Source of the DNA: Oerskovia paurometabola
GTDB lineage: Bacteria > Actinomycetota > Actinomycetes > Actinomycetales > Cellulomonadaceae
Length of the DNA stretch: 64,000 bases
Direction of reading: 5' to 3'
NCBI RefSeq assembly: GCF_016907365.1
Contig: NZ_JAFBBV010000001.1
Span: 186,001 to 250,000 of the forward strand
Below the pieces are notes generated by a model. It was given only the letters and a program-made list of their open reading frames with translations. It made no database searches and was not told the DNA's origin. Positions within the stretch are counted from its first letter, which is position 1; each line of letters starts with the position of its first letter. Positions 15,777-23,804 of this stretch are shown here, in pieces. The translations under genes and the position numbers were made by a program.

Positions 15777-18128
15777 TCAGCCGAACACGTGGTGGTAGAA
15801 CTGCCCCACCCAGTCGGCGAACTCGGGGCTGATGTTGACCTCCTCCTCGACCGAGTACCGGCTGAAGACGCCGTTCACCACGGGCGGGTCCTCGGTCGTG
15901 AACCACGGTCCTCCGCTGCCTCCGGCGGTGAGGTTGTCCTCCTTGGTGACGGTCGACGGGAAGGTGTCGGCGACGCGCCGCCCGAGGCTGTGCCACATGT
16001 GTTCGCCGTCGAACGGGAACCGGGGGGTCGGGCGGGCCGGGTAGCCCGTGTTGTCCCAGGTGGTGCCGGTGCGCCCCCACCGGACGCCGGCCGTGCCGAC
16101 GACGTCGCCGACGCCCCGCCCGTCGCCGTCCGGGGCGACGGTGCACAGCCCGAGGTCCCACGCGGACGACTCGTCCGTGGTCCATGCGGTGGGCCACGCC
16201 GACCGGGTGACGTTCCACTTCTTGTAGGGGGCCGCGCCCGCCGTGTAGGCGGGGACGAAGACGATGTCGGTCGCCTGGTTGCCCCCGAGCACGAGGCAGT
16301 GCGCGGCGGTCATGATGCCGAAGCGGTGGACGACGACGGCCGAGGCGGTGTGCGGCTTGCCGTCCATGACGAAGAAGAGCTTGCCGACGGTCCGCTCGGG
16401 GAAGGACTGGGGGTCCTTGACGCGGGCGGTCTGGGCGGCGCCGAGCAGGTCCAGCCGCCCGCCCTCGGACGGGGCCGTGCCGGAGACCGTGCCGGAGACC
16501 GTGCCGCCTGCGCCGGCCGAGGTGACCTCGGTGACCGCCAGGGCGTCCCGGTCGATCGTGATCGAGCGGTCGAGCGGCTCGGCCTCTTCCATCCGCTCGG
16601 GGGTCCAGAAGTCGGTGCCCTCGGCGTCGGCCGCGTGGAGTGCGCGGGTGACGTCGTCGGACTCGACGAAGTCCGGCTCGTGCGTCGCGGTCAGCGTCCA
16701 CGGCCCGGCCGGGTACAGGTTGGCGTCGACGGTGTACCAGACGATCGTCCAGCTGCAGCCGCGGTCGTAGTCGCTCTTGACGTAGACGTTGCCGTTGTTC
16801 CGGCCGATGATCGTGGCGCTGAGCTTCTGCCAGTCGCCGCCGTTGTCGGTCCTGTTGCAGATCACGTCCCACCCGACGATCACCTTGGAGGTGTCGCGGA
16901 ACGTGAACACGTTCTCCCGCCACCCGATCTTCCAGTCGGCCGAGTAGTTCTGGGTGACGCTGGCCACGTCGATGCCCGGGGCGTCGCCGCGCTGGAAACC
17001 GTAGCCCCACCGCACCCGGCCCTTGTCGGCGTCGAAGTTCTCCCCCTCGGCCGGCTCGGTCTTCGCCGCGGCGACGACCTGGGTGTAGAACGTCTGGCGG
17101 TTGGCGACGACGTCGAGCTCGCCGAGGAGCCGCTTGGTGTCCGCCGTGAACGCCTCGATCCTGGGCTGGTCGGTCGGGAGGGACGACTGGTAGGCCTCGA
17201 GGTCCTTCTCGAGCCTGCGGAACGGGTCGTCCACGAGCTTCTTGCCGAACTCGGGGCAGGTCTTGACGCGGCTCCTGGCGAGCCAGAACTGGCCGTAGAG
17301 GTAGCCGACCTGCGAGAAGACGTCGGGGCTGATGGGCACCTCGCCCGAGATCGACGGGTCGATCATGCGGTAGGCCATGAGGTAGGACTCGAGCGGGGCG
17401 GGCGTCTGGGCCCCGTTGAACCAGGGCAGGAGCGTCGAGACGATCGTCTCGGCCGTCCACGTCGATCCCGACGGGGGGTCGGGGAAGCTGCCCTTGACCC
17501 CCCGTGCGGTGATGTGGATGCTGACGTTCGCGCCGTGCTCCGAGGCGACCTTCTCGAACGCCGAGCTTCCCTCGGTGCTGAACACCTGGGGGACCTCGGC
17601 GGCCACGGCGGCCGAGAACTTCGTGCGCTGCTCGGTGCTGGTGAACCGGCACTGGTAGGTGACGTACAGCGAGGAGCCCGAACGGTAGCCGGCCACGAAG
17701 TAGTCGCCGTACTTCTCGCGGAAGCCGGGTCCGGGCTCGACCGCGAGCTCGTACGACGGGGCGAGCGAGTACTGGCCGTCCTCGACGGACACCTCGGCGA
17801 CGAGGGTCACCGCGAGGTCGGAGACGGCGAGCTCGTCGAGGAACGAGGTGCTGGCGCTGACCGTGATGCCCTCGATGTTGTACGAGCCCTTCAGCGAGGC
17901 GCTGATGAGGGACTGGACGTCGCTCTCCGCCTGGATGAACGAGTACATGAACTCGGGGTTCTGGGTCGTGCTGGGCGTGACGGTGAACGGCTTGACGGCC
18001 GAGGCGCGGAGCTGGCCGGTCACGGCGTCGACGCCGAGGCCCGGCTTGTAGCTCGGCTGCCAGGGCTGGCCGACGACCGTGGTGTTGAGGAGCGTGGTCG
18101 GTTGTGTGTTCGATACCTGTCTCATCAT
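15777..18128 (-). CDS. Probable MACPF-like pore-forming protein fused to a trypsin-like serine protease (783 aa)
   Basis: Residues about 50-210 carry the membrane-attack-complex/perforin pattern: Y140-G-D-Y-F followed by six residues and G151-S, close to the family signature Y-G-T-H-F/Y-x6-G-G, flanked by beta-type stretches typical of the pore-forming sheet. Residues about 390-480 look like a beta-sandwich. A threonine/glycine linker (TVSGTVSGTAPSEGG) leads to a chymotrypsin-fold domain (about 570-783) with a complete triad: H610 in MTAAHC, D658 in AWDLGL and S738 in GGSGGP. No signal peptide or membrane helix is visible at the N-terminus. The ATG at 18128 has AAGGGGAT just upstream. A LuxR regulator lies upstream on the same strand. 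It could be a cytoplasmic suicide effector or a toxin exported by another route. The MACPF call is from motif reading only. Confidence 0.7.
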   Translation of the reverse strand: MMRQVSNTQPTTLLNTTVVGQPWQPSYKPGLGVDAVTGQLRASAVKPFTVTPSTTQNPEFMYSFIQAESDVQSLISASLKGSYNIEGITVSASTSFLDELAVSDLAVTLVAEVSVEDGQYSLAPSYELAVEPGPGFREKYGDYFVAGYRSGSSLYVTYQCRFTSTEQRTKFSAAVAAEVPQVFSTEGSSAFEKVASEHGANVSIHITARGVKGSFPDPPSGSTWTAETIVSTLLPWFNGAQTPAPLESYLMAYRMIDPSISGEVPISPDVFSQVGYLYGQFWLARSRVKTCPEFGKKLVDDPFRRLEKDLEAYQSSLPTDQPRIEAFTADTKRLLGELDVVANRQTFYTQVVAAAKTEPAEGENFDADKGRVRWGYGFQRGDAPGIDVASVTQNYSADWKIGWRENVFTFRDTSKVIVGWDVICNRTDNGGDWQKLSATIIGRNNGNVYVKSDYDRGCSWTIVWYTVDANLYPAGPWTLTATHEPDFVESDDVTRALHAADAEGTDFWTPERMEEAEPLDRSITIDRDALAVTEVTSAGAGGTVSGTVSGTAPSEGGRLDLLGAAQTARVKDPQSFPERTVGKLFFVMDGKPHTASAVVVHRFGIMTAAHCLVLGGNQATDIVFVPAYTAGAAPYKKWNVTRSAWPTAWTTDESSAWDLGLCTVAPDGDGRGVGDVVGTAGVRWGRTGTTWDNTGYPARPTPRFPFDGEHMWHSLGRRVADTFPSTVTKEDNLTAGGSGGPWFTTEDPPVVNGVFSRYSVEEEVNISPEFADWVGQFYHHVFG

Positions 18129-18265
18129 CGATCCCCTTGCGTGTTCGAGTGATTACGGATGGTCGTGCTCAGCTCGTCATCGATGCATCACCGGTCCCCT
18201 GGTCCGGGTGGGTGCGAGGGCCTCGTGGTCGCCGCCTCCGAGGGGGCGGTTCAGCGGGAGCCTCG

Positions 18266-18281
18266 CGCACGTCGTCGTGCG
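18266..18281. terminator. Short hairpin between the LuxR gene and the MACPF-protease gene
   Basis: A 6-bp stem CGCACG/CGTGCG with a TCGT loop lies 23 bases beyond the LuxR gene stop. It is weak as a terminator, so read-through into the MACPF-protease gene is possible. Confidence 0.3.
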
Positions 18282-18303
18282 TTCCTCACTCTGCTCGACG
18301 GCG

Positions 18304-18972
18304 TCAGGTGTCGTCCTCACCAGAATTGGTGAACTGTGCCGGGGCGTCGTGGAGCCAGGTCATGTGGCCGGACCGACGGGCGACGGCTACGGCCTCGAGC
18401 TGGGACCGGACCTGGAGCTTGGTCAGGATCGACTTGATGTGGCTGCGGATCGTGTGGGTCGAGAGGAAGCGCTGGTTGCTGATCTGCGCCGCGCTGAAGC
18501 CCGCGATCATGCCGCGCAGGACGCCGTTCTCGGCGGCGGTCAGGCGGCCGAGGCCGGCGCTCTCGTCGCGTCGCCGCTGCAGCGTGCGGGAGAAGGCGAC
18601 GGCCTCGTGCTCGGTCCGTCCGGGCGTCAGGTGCGCCCTCTCGACGAGGCGGAGCAGCGAGAGCAGGGACGCGGACTGGTTGAGGACCGTGGCGCCCCGC
18701 CCGTGCAGCGTGAGGAGGACCGACACGGAACGCACCGAGCCGACGCAGACGCACGTCGTGAGAGAACCGGACGTGGGCAGGCCCATCCGGGGGTTGCCGT
18801 CGTCGTCCTCGATGACGACGACCGCCCTCGTCCGCAGGTGCGTGGGGTCGGCGCGGGAGACGGTGAGCAGGTCGGCCGTCCACCCGCGGGCCACGAGGCC
18901 GGCGTGGAGCGCGGGGCCGAGGGCGGTCCCGTGCGGCGCGAGGACCGTGATGCTCGGCCGCGAGTTCTCCAC
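18304..18972 (-). CDS. LuxR-type transcriptional regulator
   Basis: This protein of about 222 residues has a C-terminal LuxR/FixJ helix-turn-helix: the region from GRLTAAENGVLRGMIAG through FLSTHTIRSHIKSILTKL matches the recognition-helix pattern. The N-terminal part resembles a degenerate receiver or sensor domain (ITVLAPHG, VVVIEDDD) but I see no clear phosphorylation Asp context. GTG 18972 begins at the domain-like VENSRPSITV. An in-frame ATG at 19047 would add 25 residues and place the start codon inside the inverted-repeat operator. It lies 175 bases upstream of the MACPF-protease gene on the same strand and is the natural candidate for its regulator. Confidence 0.75.
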   Translation of the reverse strand: MENSRPSITVLAPHGTALGPALHAGLVARGWTADLLTVSRADPTHLRTRAVVVIEDDDGNPRMGLPTSGSLTTCVCVGSVRSVSVLLTLHGRGATVLNQSASLLSLLRLVERAHLTPGRTEHEAVAFSRTLQRRRDESAGLGRLTAAENGVLRGMIAGFSAAQISNQRFLSTHTIRSHIKSILTKLQVRSQLEAVAVARRSGHMTWLHDAPAQFTNSGEDDT

Positions 18973-19045
18973 GGTCGTCTTTCTGGCACGGGTCGTGAGG
19001 GTCGGCAACCGCGAGCCGTGCTCGTCTCGGGCGGCCCGCGCCACC

Positions 19046-19090
19046 ATACCTAGATCTGCTAGGTTAGTTACCCCTAGCAGTCCTAGGTAT
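19046..19090. promoter_or_regulatory. 18-bp imperfect inverted repeat, likely PadR operator
   Basis: Left arm 19046-19063 and right arm 19073-19090 match at 16 of 18 positions around a 9-base spacer. Each arm also contains its own CCTAG...CTAGG dyad. It sits immediately before padR (ATG 19100) and at the 5' side of the divergent LuxR gene. PadR proteins typically repress their own operon through such palindromes. Confidence 0.65.
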
Positions 19091-19099
19091 TGGAGCACC

Positions 19100-19471
19100 A
19101 TGCACATCGACAAGGACCTCGTCGCCGCCTCGGCCACGCCGCTCGTCCTCGGCATCCTCGCGGACGGGGAGTCGTACGGCTACGCGATCGTCCGACGCGT
19201 CAACGAGCTCTCGGGCGGCCACATGCAGTGGACCGACGGCATGCTCTACCCCCTTCTCCACCGGCTCGAACGCCTCGGGCTCGTCGAGGCGACGTGGGGC
19301 GTGTCCGACGTCGGGCGGCGGCGCAAGCACTACGCCCTGACGCCCGCAGGCCACGAAGCGCTCGCCGAGCGCCGCGCGCAGTGGCAGGTCGTCGCCGACG
19401 CGCTCCAGCAGGTGTGGAAGGACCTGGGCGACGCCCAGCCTCCCCGCGCCGTGGCCGAGGGGTGGGCATGA
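19100..19471 (+). CDS. PadR family transcriptional regulator
   Basis: The 123-residue winged-helix regulator has the PadR pattern: an N-terminal helix (HIDKDLVAASATPLVLGIL), the YGYAIVRRVNEL recognition region, the GMLYPLLHRLERLGLVEATW wing and a C-terminal dimerisation helix. PadR proteins repress transporter or membrane-protein genes and are relieved by small ligands. The ATG at 19100 has GGAG seven bases before it. Its stop overlaps the start of the downstream membrane gene (ATGA), so the two are co-translated, a standard PadR-target pairing. An operator-like palindrome lies just upstream. Confidence 0.92.
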   Translation: MHIDKDLVAASATPLVLGILADGESYGYAIVRRVNELSGGHMQWTDGMLYPLLHRLERLGLVEATWGVSDVGRRRKHYALTPAGHEALAERRAQWQVVADALQQVWKDLGDAQPPRAVAEGWA

Positions 19472-20823
19472 TGCCCGGCACCCCTGAGCTCGAGGCCCAG
19501 ATCGACCAGTGGCGCAGCTACGTCCAGCGCCGTCAGGCGATCTCCACGGCCGACGTCGACGAGATGGAGGACCACCTGCGTGAGCAGGTCGCCGACCTGA
19601 CCGCGACGGGCCTCGACGGCGACGAGGCCTTCCTCGTGGCGGTCAAGCGCATGGGCAACCTCGACGAGGTCTCGCGGGAGTTCGCGCGCGAGCACTCCGA
19701 CCGCCTGTGGAAGCAGCTCGTGCTCGTCCCGGACGCCGGAACGCCAGGTCGGGGCGAGCGGTCGTGGCGCGAGCTCGCCGTCGTCCTCGCGCTCGCGGTC
19801 GGCGCGGGCGTAGCGGTCAAGGTCGCCGCCGAGACGATCGGCGACGAGACCGTCCTGCTGCGCAACGTCAGCCTGCTCGTCCTCCCGTTCCTCGCGGGCT
19901 ACTTCGCGTGGAAGCGACGCCTCACGTGGGGCGTGGGCGTGATGCTCCTGGTCCCGTTCGCAGTGCTCGCGGTCGTGCTCAACGTCTACCCCTTCGAGGC
20001 GGACGGCTCGACCCTGCTCCTCGCCGCCCTGCACGCCCCGGTCGTCCTGTGGGCGCTCGTGGGGATCGCGTACGTCGGTGGACGGTGGCGCTCGGACAGC
20101 GGCCGCATGGACTTCGCCCGGTTCACGGGCGAGCTCGCGATCTACTTCACGCTCCTCGCGCTGGGTGGCGCCGTCCTGCTCGGCCTCACGTTCGGGACCC
20201 TCAACCTCGTCGGGATCGACCCCGAGCCGTTCTTCGAGGGCTGGGTCCTGCCCTTCGCCGTGCCCGGGGCGCTCGTCGTCGCGGCCTGGCTCGTCGAGGC
20301 CAAGCAGAACGTCGTCGAGAACATCGCCCCGGTCCTGACCAGGGTCTTCACCCCCCTGACGATCGTGATGCTGCTCGTGCTGTTCGTGGTACTCGCGACG
20401 GCCGGGTCCCTGCTCGACACCGACCGCGGGCTCCTCATCCTCATGGACGCGATCCTCGTCCTCGTCCTGTGCCTGCTCCTCTACTCGGTCTCGGCACGCG
20501 ACCCGCTCTCGCCGCCCCACCTGTTCGACGCCCTGCTGCTCGCCCTGGTCGTCGCGGCGCTCGCGGTCGACGCGGTCGCTCTCACCGCGATGCTGACCCG
20601 CATCGCCGAGTTCGGGTTCAGCCCCAACAAGGTCGCGGCCCTGGGGCTCAACCTCCTGCTGCTCGTGCACCTCGTGGGGTCGGCACTGCTCCTCACCGCG
20701 TTCCTGCGGGGACGACGCCCGTTCGCGGCCCTCGGGCGCTGGCAGACGCAGTTCCTGCCGGTGTACGCCGTGTGGGCGGCGGTCGTGGTCGTGGTGTTCC
20801 CGCCGGTCTTCGGGTTCGTCTGA
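19468..20823 (+). CDS. Membrane protein with N-terminal HAAS/permease-prefix-type domain
   Basis: The 451-residue protein begins with a helical cytoplasmic domain (ELEAQIDQWRSYVQRR, VDEMEDHLREQVADL, GNLDEVSREFAREH) of the HAAS/permease-prefix type that usually accompanies PadR. About ten membrane helices follow. I recognise no transporter signature, and DUF4153-like proteins have a similar layout. The start ATG 19468 overlaps the padR stop. Function is probably envelope-stress or lipid-related output of the PadR switch. That is inferred from pairing only. A strong hairpin ends the operon. Confidence 0.85.
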   Translation: MMPGTPELEAQIDQWRSYVQRRQAISTADVDEMEDHLREQVADLTATGLDGDEAFLVAVKRMGNLDEVSREFAREHSDRLWKQLVLVPDAGTPGRGERSWRELAVVLALAVGAGVAVKVAAETIGDETVLLRNVSLLVLPFLAGYFAWKRRLTWGVGVMLLVPFAVLAVVLNVYPFEADGSTLLLAALHAPVVLWALVGIAYVGGRWRSDSGRMDFARFTGELAIYFTLLALGGAVLLGLTFGTLNLVGIDPEPFFEGWVLPFAVPGALVVAAWLVEAKQNVVENIAPVLTRVFTPLTIVMLLVLFVVLATAGSLLDTDRGLLILMDAILVLVLCLLLYSVSARDPLSPPHLFDALLLALVVAALAVDAVALTAMLTRIAEFGFSPNKVAALGLNLLLLVHLVGSALLLTAFLRGRRPFAALGRWQTQFLPVYAVWAAVVVVVFPPVFGFV

Positions 20824-20828
20824 CCGGC

Positions 20829-20865
20829 GGCCCGACGACGCAGGGCGACCCTGCGCCGTCGGGCC
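20829..20865 (+). terminator. Terminator of the padR operon
   Basis: A 17-bp stem with one mismatch (20829-20845 with 20849-20865) and a 3-base loop starts six bases after the stop codon. Confidence 0.8.
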
Positions 20866-21016
20866 GGGAGGGACACCTGCCGGACGGACTTCCTTCCTCT
20901 CGTCCGGTGTGTGACAGTGGGGCCGGATGCCCCGGGCGCGCCCGCGCCCGCGCTGCTCGCACCGGTCCTGCGACCGGTGCACCCCCCCGACAGCACCGCA
21001 GGACCCTGGAGGAGCC

Positions 21017-21616
21017 ATGACCGACGTGCACGTGCCCGTCGCCGCCGACCACGTCGTGACCGTCGACGCCGAGGGGAACCGGACCGGGACCTTCGCGCGC
21101 AGCGACGTCCACACCACGGAGACGCCCCTGCACCTGGCGTTCTCCTGCTACGTGCTCGACGGCGCAGGCCGCCTCCTCGTGACGCGTCGTGCCCTGTCGA
21201 AGCGGACGTGGCCGGGCGTGTGGACCAACTCCTTCTGCGGTCACCCGCGCTGGACCGAGTCGACCGAGGAGTCCATCACGCGGCACGCCGCGCACGAGCT
21301 GGGCCTGCGGATCGAGGGCCTCGAGGTCGCCGTGCCGGGATTCCGGTACCGGGCCGTGGACGCGTCGGGCGTGGTCGAGAACGAGATCTGCCCCGTGTAC
21401 GTCGCGCGCGCCGCGAGCGACGTGACGGCCAACCCGGACGAGGTCGCCGAGCTCGAGTGGGCCGCGCCGGGCGCGCTGGGGAGCGCGGTCGACGCGACGC
21501 CGTGGGCGTTCAGCCCGTGGATGGTCCTGCAGGTCGCGGCGTTGCGCGACGCGGCGAGCGGGTCCGACGGCGCCGCCTCGCCCCTGCTGGCCGAGGTGGC
21601 CGCCGCCCTGGGCTGA
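21017..21616 (+). CDS. idi: Isopentenyl-diphosphate delta-isomerase, type 1
   Basis: The 199-residue Nudix-fold enzyme interconverts isopentenyl and dimethylallyl diphosphate for isoprenoid synthesis. Visible features include LHLAFSCYVLDGAGRLLVTR, the active-site cysteine in NSFCGHPRW, the Nudix-like helix ESITRHAAHELGL and the metal/base Glu in ENEICPVYVA. Length and motifs are standard for Idi-1. The ATG at 21017 has GGAGGAGCC immediately upstream. It stands alone and converges with the membrane-protein gene at 21623; the intergenic hairpin overlaps both stop codons. Confidence 0.95.
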   Translation: MTDVHVPVAADHVVTVDAEGNRTGTFARSDVHTTETPLHLAFSCYVLDGAGRLLVTRRALSKRTWPGVWTNSFCGHPRWTESTEESITRHAAHELGLRIEGLEVAVPGFRYRAVDASGVVENEICPVYVARAASDVTANPDEVAELEWAAPGALGSAVDATPWAFSPWMVLQVAALRDAASGSDGAASPLLAEVAAALG

Positions 21617-21628
21617 GCGGGCTCAGCC
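21611..21628. terminator. Shared hairpin covering two convergent stop codons
   Basis: GGCTGAGC (21611-21618) pairs perfectly with GCTCAGCC (21621-21628). The TGA of idi and the TGA of the opposite gene both lie within the stem. Confidence 0.55.
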
Positions 21629-22381
21629 GACCGGGGCGCCGACCTGGACGCTCGTCGAGCGCAGCTTCTCGGGCAGGCGCAGGTGGTCGGCGTCGGCGGT
21701 GCTCACGCGCAGCCGCCGCGCGGGCAGGGCGTGCGCCATGACCTGCTCGGCGCCCGGCTGGCCGGACCGGTGCAGGGCCGCGGCGAGCTCGTGCACGAGG
21801 ATCTCCTGGCGCCGCGCGCCGCGCACCGAGAACACCCACAGGTCCTGCTTCTCGGGTTGCGGCTGCCACGTCCCGGTCCGGGTGAACGCGCGGGAGGCCT
21901 CGGCGGTCGGCCCGACGAACGTCACGGACCGCAGCGACCACACGGCGGTCCGGTTCGTCGCGGACGCCCCCTGGTCGGCCTTGAGCAGCGTCACCGGGCG
22001 CTGGGTCCCGACGATCGCCGCGACGCTCGGCGCGTCGACGTCCGCGTAGGGCACGGCGTAGGGCGTCATGAACGGGCCGAACGAGCCGACCACGAGGCCG
22101 CGTTCGAGCACGAGGAGCTTCTCGCTCGCGACGAACCGCAGGACCACGGCCAGGACCAGGCCCATCGAGAGGGCGAACCCGATCACCTCGACGACGCGGC
22201 CGTTGAAGACCATCACGGCGACGACCGCGGCGAAGATCCCGGCGACCGTCCCGATCGCGCGCGCGGAGAGCGTGCACGACTCGACGTGGCGCAGCTCGCC
22301 GAGGGTCGGGCGGTGGCGGTCCGCGACGGCGCGGACCTTGCGGGTCGCGCGGTCGCTGAGGGGGTGGGGCGCGGGGCTCAG
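21623..22381 (-). CDS. Two-helix membrane protein, probable CTG start (252 aa)
   Basis: I do not recognise the family. From the proposed start the protein has about 35 polar residues, a hydrophobic helix (AIGTVAGIFAAVVAVMVFNG), a second helix (VIGFALSMGLVLAVVLRFV) and a soluble C-terminal domain of about 150 residues with a PH-like feel. The first ATG (22216) would delete most of the first helix. Upstream, the frame stays open with genome-like codons to a TGA, and no ATG or GTG exists before that helix. CTG 22379-22381 does, with GAGGAT five bases ahead. I therefore favour CTG initiation. It converges with idi. Confidence 0.7.
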   Translation of the reverse strand: MSPAPHPLSDRATRKVRAVADRHRPTLGELRHVESCTLSARAIGTVAGIFAAVVAVMVFNGRVVEVIGFALSMGLVLAVVLRFVASEKLLVLERGLVVGSFGPFMTPYAVPYADVDAPSVAAIVGTQRPVTLLKADQGASATNRTAVWSLRSVTFVGPTAEASRAFTRTGTWQPQPEKQDLWVFSVRGARRQEILVHELAAALHRSGQPGAEQVMAHALPARRLRVSTADADHLRLPEKLRSTSVQVGAPVG

Positions 22382-22580
22382 GGGGGATCCTCGGGTCGGG
22401 TGGTGGTGCGCGCCTCAGCGGAGGGCGCGCACGAAAACTACCGCTTCGTCCCGGTCCGTGGCCAGATGGCTCCCGCCGGTGGACGCCGGGTCGAGAACCT
22501 CCTTCCCCCGGGCGCGCTCGGGTCGTCCGGGCGGGCGTGCCGTTTCGACGGTGCCCTCTCCTGCGGGGGACAATCGACGC

Positions 22581-23402
22581 ATGTCTGATGCCGGAGTCCC
22601 GCCCGTCCCCGACCGCGCCGCCCCCTTCGAGGCGCACGTCGAGTGGGCGCGGGCGACACCGGTCGAGGGCTTCGACCTGTCCCCGATCGACGACCGCTGC
22701 ATCGAGGCCCCTCTGCCCTGGGACTACCTGGTGCTCGCGCGCGAGCTCGTGGGCAGCGGCCGCGGCCCCGTCCTGGACCTGGGGACCGGTGGCGGAGGGG
22801 CTTTCGGCTCGCTCGCGCCCTTGCCGGAGGGTTCGGCCGCGACGGAGGGCTGGCCGCCGAACGTCCCCGTGGCCCGACGGCGCCTCGAACCCCTGGGCGT
22901 CGACGTCCGGCAGGTGGGGAGCAGCAAGGGCGAGGGGCTCATGCTGCCGTTCCTCGACGGCCGGTTCGCGGTGGTCCTGGACCGGCACGAGGAGTTCGAG
23001 CCGTCCGAGGTCCTGCGCGTCCTGGAACCGGGAGGCGTGTTCATCACGCAGCAGGTCGACTCCCGCGACGGGATCCGGGTCAACACCGCGCTCGGTGCAC
23101 AGCTCCCCTGGGACCCGGACGACGTGACGCTCGAGGGCGCGGTGGCCGACCTGGCCGATGCCGGTTTCGTGATCGACGTGGCGCGCGAGCACGTCGGGAC
23201 CCGGCACTTCCACGACCTGAGCTCGCTGCTCTGGTACCTCAAGGTCATCGCGTGGCAGGTCCCGGAGATCGCGAGCCTGTCGGCCGAGGCGATCGGGCGC
23301 TACGAGGCGCCCCTGCGTGCTCTGCACATGCACTTCGCGGCGGGCAACGACTTCGTGGACGAGGCTCCGCGGTTCCTCGTGGTGGCGCGCAAGCCGTTCT
23401 GA
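22581..23402 (+). CDS. Class I SAM-dependent methyltransferase
   Basis: The 273-residue protein has the Rossmann methyltransferase core: glycine motif I in VLDLGTGGGGAFGSLA, VPVARRRLEPLGV, DGRFAVVLDRHEEF and RVLEPGGVFITQQV. The substrate is unknown. Length and lack of membrane segments suggest a cytoplasmic small-molecule methylase. The ATG at 22581 has no ribosome site but lies six bases after GACAAT, which fits a leaderless transcript. It is followed 53 bases later by a small membrane protein gene that has its own -10-like hexamer. No biosynthetic cluster surrounds it. Confidence 0.88.
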   Translation: MSDAGVPPVPDRAAPFEAHVEWARATPVEGFDLSPIDDRCIEAPLPWDYLVLARELVGSGRGPVLDLGTGGGGAFGSLAPLPEGSAATEGWPPNVPVARRRLEPLGVDVRQVGSSKGEGLMLPFLDGRFAVVLDRHEEFEPSEVLRVLEPGGVFITQQVDSRDGIRVNTALGAQLPWDPDDVTLEGAVADLADAGFVIDVAREHVGTRHFHDLSSLLWYLKVIAWQVPEIASLSAEAIGRYEAPLRALHMHFAAGNDFVDEAPRFLVVARKPF

Positions 23403-23455
23403 CCGCCGAGGGCGACGGCTGCTCCCTCGTCCGTCCGGCCGGTAGCCTGCTCGCC

Positions 23456-23752
23456 ATGGACAAGGTCAGGTTCGTCGGCGACACCACGCTGGCGCGACGG
23501 ACGGCGTGGGTCGTCACCGCGGCCTCCTGCGTCCCGCTGCTGATCGCGGGCGTGGCGACCATTGCGTGGCGGCTCGCGCAGGTCAACGACTGGCAGACCG
23601 GGATGCGGAGCTTTCACGCCGGCGATCCCTTCCCCTGGTTCTGGGTCGCCCTGTCAGTGGCTCTGTCCGCGTGGCTCATGGGGTCTGCCGTCCGGGCCTG
23701 GCGTCGTGTGCGCGGACTGGTGGCCCACGACCGATCACGTTCGTCGGCCTGA
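23456..23752 (+). CDS. Small two-helix membrane protein (98 aa)
   Basis: This is an unrecognised 98-residue protein with two hydrophobic helices (WVVTAASCVPLLIAGVATIA and FPWFWVALSVALSAWLMGSA) and a basic C-terminus. The ATG at 23456 is seven bases after TAGCCT (23443-23448), a typical actinobacterial -10 hexamer, so the mRNA is probably leaderless. Codon use matches the genome. Its last 18 bases overlap an antisense reading frame at 23735-23980, which I do not treat as a gene. Confidence 0.75.
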   Translation: MDKVRFVGDTTLARRTAWVVTAASCVPLLIAGVATIAWRLAQVNDWQTGMRSFHAGDPFPWFWVALSVALSAWLMGSAVRAWRRVRGLVAHDRSRSSA

Positions 23753-23804
23753 CGGACGTCTCTCGGTCCAGCCGGAGAGAGCGCCTTCGGCCGAGGCGTG
23801 AAGA

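Noticed and set aside
16481..16505. A mobile element or duplication in the MACPF-protease gene
   Set aside because: The short direct repeat only encodes the TVSGTVSG linker and no transposase or target duplication is present.
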